From positions 1 through 44,992 of the forward strand of contig CAYUIZ010000010.1 of NCBI GenBank assembly GCA_964444885.1: a DNA stretch of 44,992 nt, read 5' to 3'. Shown here piece after piece: positions 17,946-25,893 of the stretch. Made by a program: the position numbers and the translations under genes. Each line of letters begins with the position of its first letter. Positions within the stretch are counted from its first letter, which is position 1. This DNA comes from CAYRGQ01 sp964444885 (lineage in GTDB: Bacteria > Bacteroidota > Bacteroidia > Sphingobacteriales > Sphingobacteriaceae). The notes beneath the pieces were generated by a model. That model searched no databases. It saw only the letters and a list, made by a program, of their open reading frames with translations, and was not told the origin of the DNA.

Positions 17946-18039
17946 AGTCCAACGCTGGTATTAGCCGTTTTTTCGTGTTTGCTTCATCATACTCGCCCGT
18001 TCTTGTTCGCGAGATATGCGATTTGCACCACACGGTACT

Positions 18040-18048
18040 ACAAAAATA
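18040..18048 (-). promoter_or_regulatory. -7 element for the HesB-type gene
   Basis: On the minus strand this reads TATTTTTGT, matching TAnnTTTG plus a pyrimidine. The implied leader is roughly 90 bases. Confidence 0.5.
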
Positions 18049-18120
18049 CATAATTTTAGCCATTTTTGCCCCCAGGATCATATTTTTACGTTTCGCAAAC
18101 AATAGCTAAGGAGCCGAATT

Positions 18121-18669
18121 ATGGATGCAGTTGATTATTTTTTAGGTAAGGCCGATGCCCTGTTCGTGCCAGTAGTGGCGGGTATGCTGCTGATTTCCTT
18201 TGCGTCTTGGCTTTTTTGGAAATCATACAACAGTTACGTGTTTCGGTTTAAGTTGCTCGACCGCCAGCGCGAAAGCCAGCAGTCCCCATCCGAGTTGTCC
18301 GGACTGCGGTGGCAGGCCTACGAACGCATCATTTTGTTTATCGAGCGTATCCGTCCGCACGCCATGCTGTTGCGACTGCATGAGCCGGGCATGGACGCCG
18401 AAACGTTAGAGCAACGCCTGCTCGAAGCTATCCGCGAAGAATACCAGCACAACGTCACCCAACAGCTCTATGTGCGCGAAGAAACCTGGGCCATGGTGGT
18501 GCAGCTCAAGGAAACGACCGTGTCCCTGATACGCCAGGCGGCTGCGGCAATGGCCGCGGAGGCTACGGGCCGTGCACTGAGCGAACGTGTGCTTCAGCAT
18601 GTCGCCAGCCTCGACGACAACCCCTACGATATCGCCCTGCGGCTCATCCGGAGCCAGGCTAAGGTCTAA
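18121..18669 (+). CDS. single-pass membrane protein of unknown function
   Basis: A 182-residue protein with one N-terminal transmembrane segment (LFVPVVAGMLLISFASWLFW, residues 14-33) and a helical cytoplasmic remainder (about 70-182) rich in Glu, Arg and Gln. Segments such as RWQAYERIILFIERIRP and LEAIREEYQHNVTQQLYV are conserved in similar Bacteroidetes hypothetical proteins, to my recollection. It lies divergent from the HesB-type gene and 140 bases upstream of glyA. A weaker promoter-like TACGTTTC element lies just upstream. No function is known. Confidence 0.75.
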   Translation: MDAVDYFLGKADALFVPVVAGMLLISFASWLFWKSYNSYVFRFKLLDRQRESQQSPSELSGLRWQAYERIILFIERIRPHAMLLRLHEPGMDAETLEQRLLEAIREEYQHNVTQQLYVREETWAMVVQLKETTVSLIRQAAAAMAAEATGRALSERVLQHVASLDDNPYDIALRLIRSQAKV

Positions 18670-18769
18670 ATGCCCCCGATTGCCGTGCAATACGATTGCC
18701 CACGCGTGGGAATTTCAGGGGCGAAACGGAAATCTATCGCGCGGGCCTGAGATAGTACGGCTAAAATCT

Positions 18770-18778
18770 TATCTTTGC
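18770..18778 (+). promoter_or_regulatory. -7 element for glyA
   Basis: TATCTTTGC matches TAnnTTTG followed by a pyrimidine. It places a transcript start about 28 bases before the glyA ATG. Confidence 0.6.
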
Positions 18779-18809
18779 GTTTCTTAAATTATAATAAGTT
18801 TACCCATCA

Positions 18810-20081
18810 ATGGAAAGAGACAACACCATATTCAAGCTGATCGACAAGGAGCTTGATCGCCAGGAGCAAGGTATCGAATTGATCGCTTCGGAAAACTTCG
18901 TGAGCAAGCAAGTCATGGAAGCGGCAGGTTCCGTGTTAACCAATAAGTATGCCGAGGGCTTGCCCGGCAAGCGTTATTACGGGGGATGCGAAGTTGTTGA
19001 CGAAATCGAGACGATTGCCATCGAGCGTGCCAAGGAACTGTTTGGCGCCACATGGGTCAACGTGCAGCCGCACTCCGGTGCGCAAGCTAATGCCGCGGTA
19101 TTCCTCGCTATACTGAATCCCGGCGATAAAATTCTCGGGTTTGACCTTTCGCATGGCGGGCACTTGACGCATGGTTCGCCGGTTAACTTTTCCGGCAAGC
19201 TGTACGAGCCGCATTTCTATGGCGTAGACCGTGAGACGGGCTTGATCGATTACAATCAGCTGGAAGAAACGGCCCTGCGCGAGAAACCCAAAGTGATTAT
19301 CTGTGGCGCGTCGGCGTACTCCCGCGATTGGGATTATGCGTTTATTCGCCGCGTGGCCGACGAAATTGGCGCCCTCGTTGTTGCGGACATTTCGCACCCT
19401 GCGGGACTGATCGCGCGCGACCTGCTGGCTGATCCGTTGCCGCATTGCCATATCGTGACGACGACCACGCACAAAACCCTGCGTGGGCCGCGTGGTGGGT
19501 TGATCATGGTCGGACAAGATTTTGAGAACCCCTGGGGCATCAAAACGCCCAAAGGCGAGTTGCGCACCATTACGTCACTGCTGGACCTCGCCGTATTCCC
19601 CGGCACACAAGGCGGACCGCTTGAGCATATCATCGCGGCGAAAGCGATCGCATTTGGCGAAGCGCTGAGTGATGATTACCTCACGTACATTAAGCAAGTG
19701 AAGAGCAATGCTGCGGCGCTGGCGCAGGTATTTGTCGATAAGGGTTACAAGCTTATCTCTGGGGGTACCGACAACCACCTGATGCTGATCGATCTGCGGA
19801 ATAAGGGGCTAAGTGGCAAAGCCGCGGAAGCCGCGCTGGGCAAAGCTGATATTACCATCAATAAGAACATGGTGCCGTTTGACGATCGTTCACCGTTTGT
19901 CACCTCCGGCATTCGTCTCGGAACCGCTGCGATTTCCACGCGCGGCCTGAAGGAAGCGGATATGGTTGAAATCGGCGAGCTGATCGACTCCGTATTGGTA
20001 AATCACGAAGATGATGCCAAACTGGCTAGCATCGGCAAGAAAGTAAATAGCCTGATGGCACAATTCCCGCTTTACAAATAG
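18810..20081 (+). CDS. glyA: serine hydroxymethyltransferase
   Basis: A 423-residue PLP enzyme that interconverts serine and glycine while charging tetrahydrofolate with a one-carbon unit. Diagnostic segments are the N-terminal ELIASENFVS, the KYAEGLPGKRYYGGCE block, the PLP lysine in TTTTHKTLRGPRGG, and the C-terminal GIRLGTAAISTRG. Length and order match bacterial GlyA. It is monocistronic, with its own -7 element upstream and a rho-independent terminator immediately downstream. Confidence 0.97.
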   Translation: MERDNTIFKLIDKELDRQEQGIELIASENFVSKQVMEAAGSVLTNKYAEGLPGKRYYGGCEVVDEIETIAIERAKELFGATWVNVQPHSGAQANAAVFLAILNPGDKILGFDLSHGGHLTHGSPVNFSGKLYEPHFYGVDRETGLIDYNQLEETALREKPKVIICGASAYSRDWDYAFIRRVADEIGALVVADISHPAGLIARDLLADPLPHCHIVTTTTHKTLRGPRGGLIMVGQDFENPWGIKTPKGELRTITSLLDLAVFPGTQGGPLEHIIAAKAIAFGEALSDDYLTYIKQVKSNAAALAQVFVDKGYKLISGGTDNHLMLIDLRNKGLSGKAAEAALGKADITINKNMVPFDDRSPFVTSGIRLGTAAISTRGLKEADMVEIGELIDSVLVNHEDDAKLASIGKKVNSLMAQFPLYK

Positions 20082-20103
20082 GGAAGGCCTGCCTTGGGCA
20101 GAC

Positions 20104-20140
20104 AAACCGCGGGTTGCCGAGTGCAATCCGCGGTTTTTTT
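20104..20140 (+). terminator. glyA terminator
   Basis: AAACCGCGGGTTGC (20104-20117) pairs with GCAATCCGCGGTTT (20123-20136) with one G·T pair around a short loop, followed by T7 ending at 20140. Confidence 0.9.
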
Positions 20141-20346
20141 GTGCTGCAACTGAACCGATTCCAAGGCGTTGCTGCCTTGCTTGCGAATATGCGCCGCGTA
20201 TGTTAAAAACTGGCGATGTCTTGTTTTTATTAAAAATTTTGTTTTGCTTTGAAGATTAGCAAACCAAAACACAACACTATCGAGGATACGATTACTACAC
20301 ATTGATTTAGCTTTTTGTTAACGAATAAGCAAAAAAAGTAGCTCGT

Positions 20347-20934
20347 ATGCGATTTGAAAAAAAGACCGATCAGGAACTTATCCGTTTGTACGTCTCAGGG
20401 AAGGAAGCTGGCTTGAGAACATTAGTAGACCGATATAAGTCCCGAATATACACGTCCATTTATTTGCTCGTCAAGGATAGTGCCTTAGCCGAGGACATCT
20501 TTCAGGATACCTTTATCAAAGTCATCAACACGCTGAAAGGCGGCCGTTACAACGAGGAGGGCAAGTTTCTCCCGTGGGTAATCCGTATTGCGCACAACTT
20601 GGTAATCGATCATTACCGTAAGGAACGGCGCGCGCCGGCGGTGGTCAACAGCGAAGGGTTTGACATCTTTGACGTGCTGCACATCTCCGAGGAGAACGCC
20701 GAGTCGCGCATGATCCGCGAGGAGACGCATCACGACTTGCGGCGCATGATTCAGCTACTGCCCGATGAGCAGAAGGAGGTGTTAATCATGCGCCATTACG
20801 GCGAAATGAGCTTCAAGGATATTGCGGACGTCACCGACGTGAGCATCAACACGGCTCTAGGGCGCATGCGCTACGCGTTGAACAACCTCCGCAAGATGAT
20901 GTACGGTAACCCGCACATAGCCAAAATCGGTTAG
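20347..20934 (+). CDS. ECF-type RNA polymerase sigma factor
   Basis: A 195-residue sigma-70 family regulator. Region 2 is visible as DRYKSRIYTSIYLLVKD and AEDIFQDTFIKVI with FLPWVIRIAHNLVIDHYRK (core binding and -10 recognition), and region 4 as LPDEQKEVLIMRHYGEMSF and FKDIADVTDVSINTALGRMR (helix-turn-helix, -35 recognition). No anti-sigma (FecR-like) gene adjoins it, unlike the iron or glycan-uptake type, and the SusC/SusD pair is about 3 kb away, so its signal is unknown. The stop codon is embedded in a hairpin shared with the convergent gene. Confidence 0.92.
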   Translation: MRFEKKTDQELIRLYVSGKEAGLRTLVDRYKSRIYTSIYLLVKDSALAEDIFQDTFIKVINTLKGGRYNEEGKFLPWVIRIAHNLVIDHYRKERRAPAVVNSEGFDIFDVLHISEENAESRMIREETHHDLRRMIQLLPDEQKEVLIMRHYGEMSFKDIADVTDVSINTALGRMRYALNNLRKMMYGNPHIAKIG

Positions 20935-20979
20935 CGGTAGGGCGTGTAGGTTACCTACAGGCCCTGGCACCGCTAAACG
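20928..20979. terminator. shared hairpin holding both convergent stop codons
   Basis: TTAGCGGT (20931-20938) pairs with ACCGCTAA (20969-20976); inside it GGGC (20940-20943) pairs with GCCC (20961-20964) and TGTAGG (20945-20950) with CCTACA (20954-20959). The sigma gene ends at TAG 20932-20934 and the opposite gene ends at 20973-20975. It lacks a long T-run, so it may pause polymerase or protect 3' ends. Confidence 0.6.
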
Positions 20980-21347
20980 TTCTTAAACCATTCCAAATAT
21001 TTGTCGCCGAGTAGGGGCAGGGGCTTTTCATGACCGTTAATGGCATTCATGAGTCCCATGATCCACATGTACAGCAATGCGAGAGACGCAGCGATGCCAA
21101 CCAGCCATCCAATGAACGGGATGATGCTGACGACCGATACAGCAAATGCGGTTAGCATCAAGCCAAGCGATTGCCGGATGTGGTAGGACGCGAAACTGTT
21201 TTTCTTGTCGCCGTTCATAATTAAGGCGATCACCAGACCAATTATGGTCAGGTATGCGATAATCGCGATATTCTTCCCGTCTTCCACTGCTGAGCCCTCG
21301 CTCAACGGACGCCTAGTGTCGTCCAAGGGATTATGTTGTTGTTCCAT
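20973..21347 (-). CDS. DUF4870-type membrane protein
   Basis: A 124-residue integral membrane protein. Three hydrophobic segments are visible (IAIIAYLTIIGLVIALIM; LGLMLTAFAVSVVSIIPFIG; and LVGIAASLALLYMWIMGLMN), with a family-type segment between the first two (NSFASYHIRQSLG), as in DUF4870/Tic20-like proteins. The function of the family is not established. The gene converges on the ECF sigma gene and lies 74 bases downstream of the DUF4412-like gene on the same strand. Confidence 0.8.
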   Translation of the reverse strand: MEQQHNPLDDTRRPLSEGSAVEDGKNIAIIAYLTIIGLVIALIMNGDKKNSFASYHIRQSLGLMLTAFAVSVVSIIPFIGWLVGIAASLALLYMWIMGLMNAINGHEKPLPLLGDKYLEWFKNV

Positions 21348-21421
21348 AATGCTGCTGTCGTAAATGAACGTGCTATGTTGCCGTTTATAGGTGATATTAT
21401 TAGGTTCGTGTTAAACGCCAC

Positions 21422-22363
21422 TTACATACCAAAACTTTTGTATTCTGCGGTGTTAAACGTTTTTCCGTCCTGATGGATTTCGGTCGCTTCCATACGTACG
21501 TGTTGCCCAGTCTCCAGGATGTTGGATTCCATCTTGAGCAGCACACCTGCTGGCTGCGTGCTCAGGTCTGGCAACTGGGTTGGGCTATTTCGCATAAAGG
21601 AAGAAAAAGCGGATCCAAAATCGCCTACTTTCACACCCAATGCTTGCGTGATCCAAACACGGGTGTGCGAGTCCTCGCTCTTCGCCTCATAAATTTCGCA
21701 GGGGTGGCCTAAGATGGTTTCGGACCCCACACGTGCGAATGTGTAGTCGGCCTCAGGAACGTCCACGTCGGCTTGCTCGGCAGCCGCTCCTGCCATTTTC
21801 CCTAGTATGTCCCCGCTCATCGTAAGGTACTGCTTTTGGTCCATCATGAAGGTAATCATACCGCCGCCATCGATGACCATAAACATGTTTTGCTGCATGC
21901 CGGAGGCGACGCCCAAGTAGTCTTCGCTTGAAAGCCACAGCGTCGTGCCGGGCAACTGTTCTTCCTTTTCGTTCTCCGTATTGGTCATGTCGTAGCTGAC
22001 CCCTACGGTAAACTGGTATTGGTCCCTGACGGCGATATTGGCGCCACCGAACAGCGATCCCATTGATATCACCGCATTACCCGAAGGGTCCGTACCGGTT
22101 TGGCCGGCACCTGTTTTGCTTGTTTTACTGCCGTCGCCCGTCACCGCGTCTTCTACACCCTGTTCGACCTTGTCCATTCCTTTGTCGATGGCTCGGTCAA
22201 CTCGGCGCTCGATACGCCTGTTAGCTTGTTCTTCTACTTTTTGTTCGACGCGCTTGCCGAGGTTGCGCAGGAGTTGGGCATGGGAGGCCACCGGTGTGGC
22301 CGCCAGCAATACAAATAGGATGGATACCGCGCTCCATAAGGGCATGTTCATTTGCTTTTTCAT
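21422..22363 (-). CDS. secreted DUF4412-like protein
   Basis: A 313-residue exported protein. The signal peptide ends near SHAQ (about residue 30). Residues 35-75 form a charged helical region (VEQKVEEQANRRIERRVDRA) that may be coiled-coil. The C-terminal half has the beta-rich pattern of DUF4412 proteins (DQKQYLTMSGD; ETILGHPCEIYEAK; VWITQALGVKVGDF; VRMEATEIHQDGKTF). The role is unknown; relatives are periplasmic or outer-membrane associated. It precedes the DUF4870 gene on the same strand. Confidence 0.6.
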   Translation of the reverse strand: MKKQMNMPLWSAVSILFVLLAATPVASHAQLLRNLGKRVEQKVEEQANRRIERRVDRAIDKGMDKVEQGVEDAVTGDGSKTSKTGAGQTGTDPSGNAVISMGSLFGGANIAVRDQYQFTVGVSYDMTNTENEKEEQLPGTTLWLSSEDYLGVASGMQQNMFMVIDGGGMITFMMDQKQYLTMSGDILGKMAGAAAEQADVDVPEADYTFARVGSETILGHPCEIYEAKSEDSHTRVWITQALGVKVGDFGSAFSSFMRNSPTQLPDLSTQPAGVLLKMESNILETGQHVRMEATEIHQDGKTFNTAEYKSFGM

Positions 22364-22599
22364 GGTCGTATTATTAAAAAGAATTTTATTTAGGATTATT
22401 TTTCCACGCTAACAATGGCCCATATCATCCCGATACGGGCTGGGGAGCCATCGCTGTGTTTGATAGGCGACAAAACCCCGCTTCGGGTCGCGCCTTACGG
22501 CGAACCCCATGTCGTGTTTTTGTTTGGTTATACAAAGCTAAGTCTTTTTTGCCGGAAATGCAAAAAGCGTAAGACCCTGGCCAGGGTAAATGCATCTAA

Positions 22600-22740
22600 T
22601 TTAAAAAAAGATCGTTGCGAGCAAGAGCGCGTGGAACTGGGTTGGAGCGAAGCCTGCCACGGCAGGCAATGACGAAAAAATTAGATGCGTTTGTCCTGAG
22701 TCGAGGCGTAGCCGTTGTGGTAATATCGTCCCAAATCTTT
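22600..22740. repeat. REP-like intergenic remnant with a small hairpin
   Basis: The stretch contains GCCTGCC/GGCAGGC arms (22652-22667) followed by AATGACG, and further on GTCCTGAGTCGAGGCG, reminiscent of the short GC-rich interspersed repeats common in Bacteroidetes genomes. A frame of 85 codons at 22415-22672 runs through it but reads as non-protein. Copy number elsewhere cannot be judged here. Confidence 0.35.
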
Positions 22741-22748
22741 ACCTTTGC
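22740..22748 (+). promoter_or_regulatory. -7 element for the deoxyhypusine-synthase-family gene
   Basis: TACCTTTGC is an exact TAnnTTTG match followed by a pyrimidine. A GTTG at about 22714-22717 lies 22 bases upstream as a weak -33 candidate. The implied leader is about 28 bases, which supports ATG 22780 as the start. Confidence 0.6.
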
Positions 22749-22779
22749 TAATTACATTAATGAGATCAACAAGCAAGCA

Positions 22780-23760
22780 ATGAGTACGAACAGAGGACCT
22801 ATTTCGCAGTTTATTGAGAAAAATTACCTGCACTTCAACGCGGCAGCCTTGATGGATGCGGCTAAGGGCTACGAAGCACACCTGGATGCGGGTGGCAAAA
22901 TGATGATTACATTGGCCGGTGCAATGAGTACGGCTGAGTTGGGTATCTCGCTGGCCGAAATGATTCGCCAGGATAAAGTGTCGATTATCAGCTGTACGGG
23001 TGCCAACCTGGAAGAAGACATCATGAACTTGGTGGCCCATTCGCACTATAAGCGCGTGCCCAACTACCGCGATCTTAGTCCGCAGGACGAGTGGGAACTC
23101 CTCGAAAACCACTACAACCGGGTAACGGATACCTGTATCCCGGAAGAGGAAGCATTCCGCCGCTTGCAGAAGCATATTCATAAAATTTGGAAGGACGCCC
23201 AAGACGCTGGCGAGCGTTATTTCCCGCACGAGTACATGTACAAAATGCTGAATAGTGGCGTGCTGGAGCAGTACTATGAGATTGATCCGAAGAACTCCTG
23301 GATGCTGGCCGCGGCTGAGAAAAACCTGCCCATTGTGGTGCCCGGATGGGAAGACAGCACGATGGGCAACATCTTTGCGTCGTACGTGATCAAAGGCGAA
23401 CTGCAGGCGTCGACGATGAAGAGCGGTATCGAGTACATGGCTTATTTGTCCGATTGGTACATCAAGAATTCAGACGGCAAGGGCGTCGGGTTCTTCCAGA
23501 TAGGTGGCGGTATTGCCGGGGATTTTCCCATCTGCGTGGTACCCATGCTCTACCAAGACTTGGAAATGGAAAACATTCCGTTTTGGAGCTATTTCTGCCA
23601 GATTTCTGACTCGACGACCTCATACGGATCATACTCCGGTGCGGTGCCCAATGAGAAGATCACCTGGGGCAAACTGGATATCAACACCCCGAAATTTATC
23701 GTCGAATCGGATGCAACCATCGTGGCTCCGTTGATTTTCGCGTGGCTTTTGAGACAGTAA
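22780..23760 (+). CDS. deoxyhypusine-synthase-family protein
   Basis: A 326-residue protein related to the enzyme that transfers an aminobutyl group from spermidine to a lysine via NAD. The C-terminal NEKITWGK (residues 291-298) aligns with the human active-site stretch, keeping the equivalents of Glu323, Trp327 and the covalent Lys329 (here Glu292, Trp296, Lys298). The glycine loop is present as IGGGIAGDF (241-249), but the Lys287-His288 pair of the human enzyme is replaced by Gly-Asp. Bacteria have no eIF5A, so the natural acceptor is unknown; polyamine acceptors are known for some bacterial relatives. ATG 22780 follows a good promoter element; an earlier frame runs into intergenic repeats. 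The next gene lies 36 bases downstream. Confidence 0.88.
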   Translation: MSTNRGPISQFIEKNYLHFNAAALMDAAKGYEAHLDAGGKMMITLAGAMSTAELGISLAEMIRQDKVSIISCTGANLEEDIMNLVAHSHYKRVPNYRDLSPQDEWELLENHYNRVTDTCIPEEEAFRRLQKHIHKIWKDAQDAGERYFPHEYMYKMLNSGVLEQYYEIDPKNSWMLAAAEKNLPIVVPGWEDSTMGNIFASYVIKGELQASTMKSGIEYMAYLSDWYIKNSDGKGVGFFQIGGGIAGDFPICVVPMLYQDLEMENIPFWSYFCQISDSTTSYGSYSGAVPNEKITWGKLDINTPKFIVESDATIVAPLIFAWLLRQ

Positions 23761-23796
23761 ACCCACAATCGTTAACAAACTATACCTGACACCCCG

Positions 23797-24381
23797 GTGA
23801 AATCGGCTTTACATACTACGGACCCTATCGCGTTGCGGTACTTGATGTCGGAAGCATTGTTTGCGATTGAGGACGGCGACGTGCGCGCCCCTGCCGATGA
23901 AATCGTGGTGCAGGAAAAAAACGCTATAGCCAATGGGGCCGTGCCCACACCGGAACCGGTGGCCGTGCCGGCTCCCGTGGCTAATCCGAGGCCTGTGTTT
24001 GCCTTTTTGGGCGAAAATAAGCAGGGCTATCTATTTGTGACGGACGACGCACAATCGGATTATATGTCGGCGGAGGGGATGGATGCGTTTACGAAAACCC
24101 TGGGTGCTAGGAAATTGAGCCTGGATGACGTAGCGGTGTTCAATCTGGGGCGCCATGCGGGGCAGGTTGCATTTTCCGACTTGACGTCGTTTTTCAAACC
24201 TCGGGCGGTGGTGTTATTAGGTGCCAAAGCCACTGCGCTTGGCGTGTCGGATATTGCGCCTAATACGGTTGGCCAAGTTGAAGGAATCCCCGTTTTCCAA
24301 ACCTATTCGTTTGATGTGTTGTTGATAGACGCCGGGAAAAAAAGTGTGTTCTGGCCGGTATTAAAATCCTTGTTGGTATGA
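23797..24381 (+). CDS. hypothetical protein coupled to rdgB
   Basis: A 194-residue protein starting at GTG 23797. It has an N-terminal helix pair (1-45), a Pro/Ala/Val linker (about residues 48-68, VPTPEPVAVPAPVANPRP) and a C-terminal alpha/beta part with repeated hydrophobic strands (VAVFNLGRH, AVVLLGAKATALG, IPVFQTYSFDVLLID). The layout resembles small DNA-polymerase-associated or uracil-glycosylase-like folds, but this is not a firm assignment. Its stop codon overlaps the ATG of rdgB (ATGA arrangement), so the two are translated together. Confidence 0.65.
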   Translation: MKSALHTTDPIALRYLMSEALFAIEDGDVRAPADEIVVQEKNAIANGAVPTPEPVAVPAPVANPRPVFAFLGENKQGYLFVTDDAQSDYMSAEGMDAFTKTLGARKLSLDDVAVFNLGRHAGQVAFSDLTSFFKPRAVVLLGAKATALGVSDIAPNTVGQVEGIPVFQTYSFDVLLIDAGKKSVFWPVLKSLLV

Positions 24382-24965
24382 TGGAGTTGGTTTTCGCCAC
24401 GAATAACGCACACAAGTTAGCGGAGGTACAGGCTATTGTGGGTAACCGGTTCCGGATCCGGAGTCTGTCGGATATTGGCTGCGATGTGGATATCCCCGAA
24501 ACGGGCGACACGTTTGAGGAAAACGCAGCACAGAAAACGCAGTACATCATCGAACACTACGGATTGGATTGTTTTGGTGATGACTCGGGGCTGGAAGTCA
24601 TGGCCCTGGGCAACGAGCCGGGCGTACGGTCAGCCCGGTATGCGGATACGCGCGACATGGATCAGAATATCGATTTGCTGCTTCGCAAATTGGGTGACCA
24701 TCCGGATAGGCGGGCGCGCTTCCGTACCGTCATTTCCATGCGTGTAGGCGGGCAGCACCATTTTTTCGACGGTACGATTGAAGGTACGATCGGGCATGCA
24801 CGCAAAGGAAGCGGCGGATTTGGCTATGACCCCATATTTACGCCGTTGGGCGCTGACCGGAGCTTCGCCGAGATGACGGCGGAGGAGAAAAATGCGATTA
24901 GCCACCGGGCAATCGCTACTCAAAAACTAACTGACTTTCTGCGTGCGCTAGCGATGCAAGGTTAG
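24378..24965 (+). CDS. rdgB: non-canonical purine NTP pyrophosphatase (RdgB/HAM1)
   Basis: A 195-residue house-cleaning enzyme that hydrolyses dITP, XTP and related nucleotides to monophosphates so they do not enter DNA or RNA. The family signatures are visible: the N-terminal VFATNNAHKLAEVQ, the TFEENAAQKT segment, the catalytic FGDDSGLEVMALGNEPGV and the GFGYDPIFTPLG motif. ATG 24378 overlaps the upstream stop codon. It probably shares a message with the two genes before it. Confidence 0.95.
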   Translation: MMELVFATNNAHKLAEVQAIVGNRFRIRSLSDIGCDVDIPETGDTFEENAAQKTQYIIEHYGLDCFGDDSGLEVMALGNEPGVRSARYADTRDMDQNIDLLLRKLGDHPDRRARFRTVISMRVGGQHHFFDGTIEGTIGHARKGSGGFGYDPIFTPLGADRSFAEMTAEEKNAISHRAIATQKLTDFLRALAMQG

Positions 24966-25026
24966 GGCAATCGAAATGCCGAGCTGGCCTTGTCTATGGC
25001 AAGATTCTCATCTCTTTTAAAACTTG

Positions 25027-25087
25027 TTTCTCTCGCAAAATTATGTCCTTCGTTCTCTCGCAAGATTAGCGTAGCGTATCTTGTGAG
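25027..25087. repeat. short direct repeats and a hairpin downstream of rdgB
   Basis: TTTCTCTCGCAAAATTA (25027-25043) and GTTCTCTCGCAAGATTA (25052-25068) are near-identical direct copies. The second one pairs with ATCTTGTGAG (25078-25087) through CTCGCAAGAT (25057-25066), giving a 10-pair stem with one G·T and an 11-base loop. No T-run follows. It may be an interspersed repeat unit or a structured 3' region. The rest of 24966-25229 holds no recognisable gene. Confidence 0.45.
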
Positions 25088-25229
25088 TGATGATTTACAG
25101 CAAAATCGGATGCTTGCTTATTTCCCTCTCTCCAGCCATTTCAGGTGTGGCTGCAAATAAATACTAACTTTTTCTTTTTTTTAATGCATTTGTCCGTAAT
25201 TTAGTTCTTCATAACTAAATGATAACCAA

Positions 25230-25829
25230 GTGAGACTACTTGTTTTAGCATTGCTGTTGCCTCTGTGGGTATCCGGACAGGAACCCCGAGGTTCTGGTGA
25301 CGTTTACGATAGACTATTCGCTAATCCGGTTAGGAACGACTTTCCAGCGCCTTCGTCGGCAGTCCACGGCTTGCGCACCCAGGCAAGCTATTCCCATGCG
25401 GGGAAAGACACGGCCGGTTTTATGATTAATTGCGGGTGCAGTGGGCAGCGGGCCGAACCACGGCTTTTTGTCAACGGAAAGGAAATGCTGGCGCGGATAA
25501 TGCCCGAGCTCGACGTCCAAGGGATTGTCAGCTTGACCATTGAAAAAGAAGGCGAATATGCTGAGCGGGGAGCTATTTTTATGGAAACTAAGCAACGGTT
25601 TCGGGCTGCGGATTACCAATCGTTGGCTGACTACTTAAAAAAGGAATTTCGGGGCTACGATAAACGTGACGCCGCGAAATACATCATCAACGGCTCCGAA
25701 TACCCTAATCCTGAAATCCTGTTACCCAAACAGGATCACGTCGTATTCGCCAGTGTTTTGTATGGTGGGAATGGGGAAGCCGGCGAAGAGGTGACAACTT
25801 ATACCGTCAGCCTGCAAAAAAACCACTAA
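25230..25829 (+). CDS. secreted hypothetical protein
   Basis: A 199-residue protein starting at GTG 25230, with a short signal peptide (RLLVLALLLPLWVSGQ, cleavage near residue 17). The mature part contains a Cys pair (INCGCSG, around residue 69) and two similar segments with LFVNGKEM and YIINGSEYPN, as in small TonB-plug-like or carboxypeptidase-regulatory-like repeats that present an ‘NG’ turn. That reading is speculative. A hairpin with a T-run follows. Confidence 0.6.
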   Translation: MRLLVLALLLPLWVSGQEPRGSGDVYDRLFANPVRNDFPAPSSAVHGLRTQASYSHAGKDTAGFMINCGCSGQRAEPRLFVNGKEMLARIMPELDVQGIVSLTIEKEGEYAERGAIFMETKQRFRAADYQSLADYLKKEFRGYDKRDAAKYIINGSEYPNPEILLPKQDHVVFASVLYGGNGEAGEEVTTYTVSLQKNH

Positions 25830-25830
25830 G

Positions 25831-25859
25831 CGGACTGGGGCGTGATCCGCAGTTTTTTT
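25831..25859 (+). terminator. terminator after the secreted hypothetical gene
   Basis: CGGA/TCCG-type arms (GCGGA ending at 25834; TCCGC 25846-25850) are followed by AG and T7 (25853-25859). The stem is short, five pairs, but the T-run is strong. Confidence 0.55.
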
Positions 25860-25869
25860 CAAATAACGT

Positions 25870-25877
25870 TATATTTG
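25870..25877 (+). promoter_or_regulatory. -7 element for the DoxX gene
   Basis: TATATTTG matches TAnnTTTG exactly; the implied leader before ATG 25894 is only about a dozen bases. Confidence 0.5.
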
Positions 25878-25893
25878 GGAAAAATGGATTTTT

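Noticed and set aside
22415..22672. 85-codon frame upstream of the deoxyhypusine-synthase-family gene
   Set aside because: It crosses a REP-like stretch with a hairpin, has no family features and its composition is not protein-like.
22615..22779. N-terminal extension of the deoxyhypusine-synthase-family gene
   Set aside because: The extra codons translate repeat-like DNA, and a -7 promoter element lies within them just before ATG 22780.
23668..23680. Loss of the catalytic lysine in the deoxyhypusine-synthase relative
   Set aside because: A first look at the glycine loop suggested loss, but the covalent lysine aligns with Lys298 in TWGK and is present; only the Lys-His pair is replaced.
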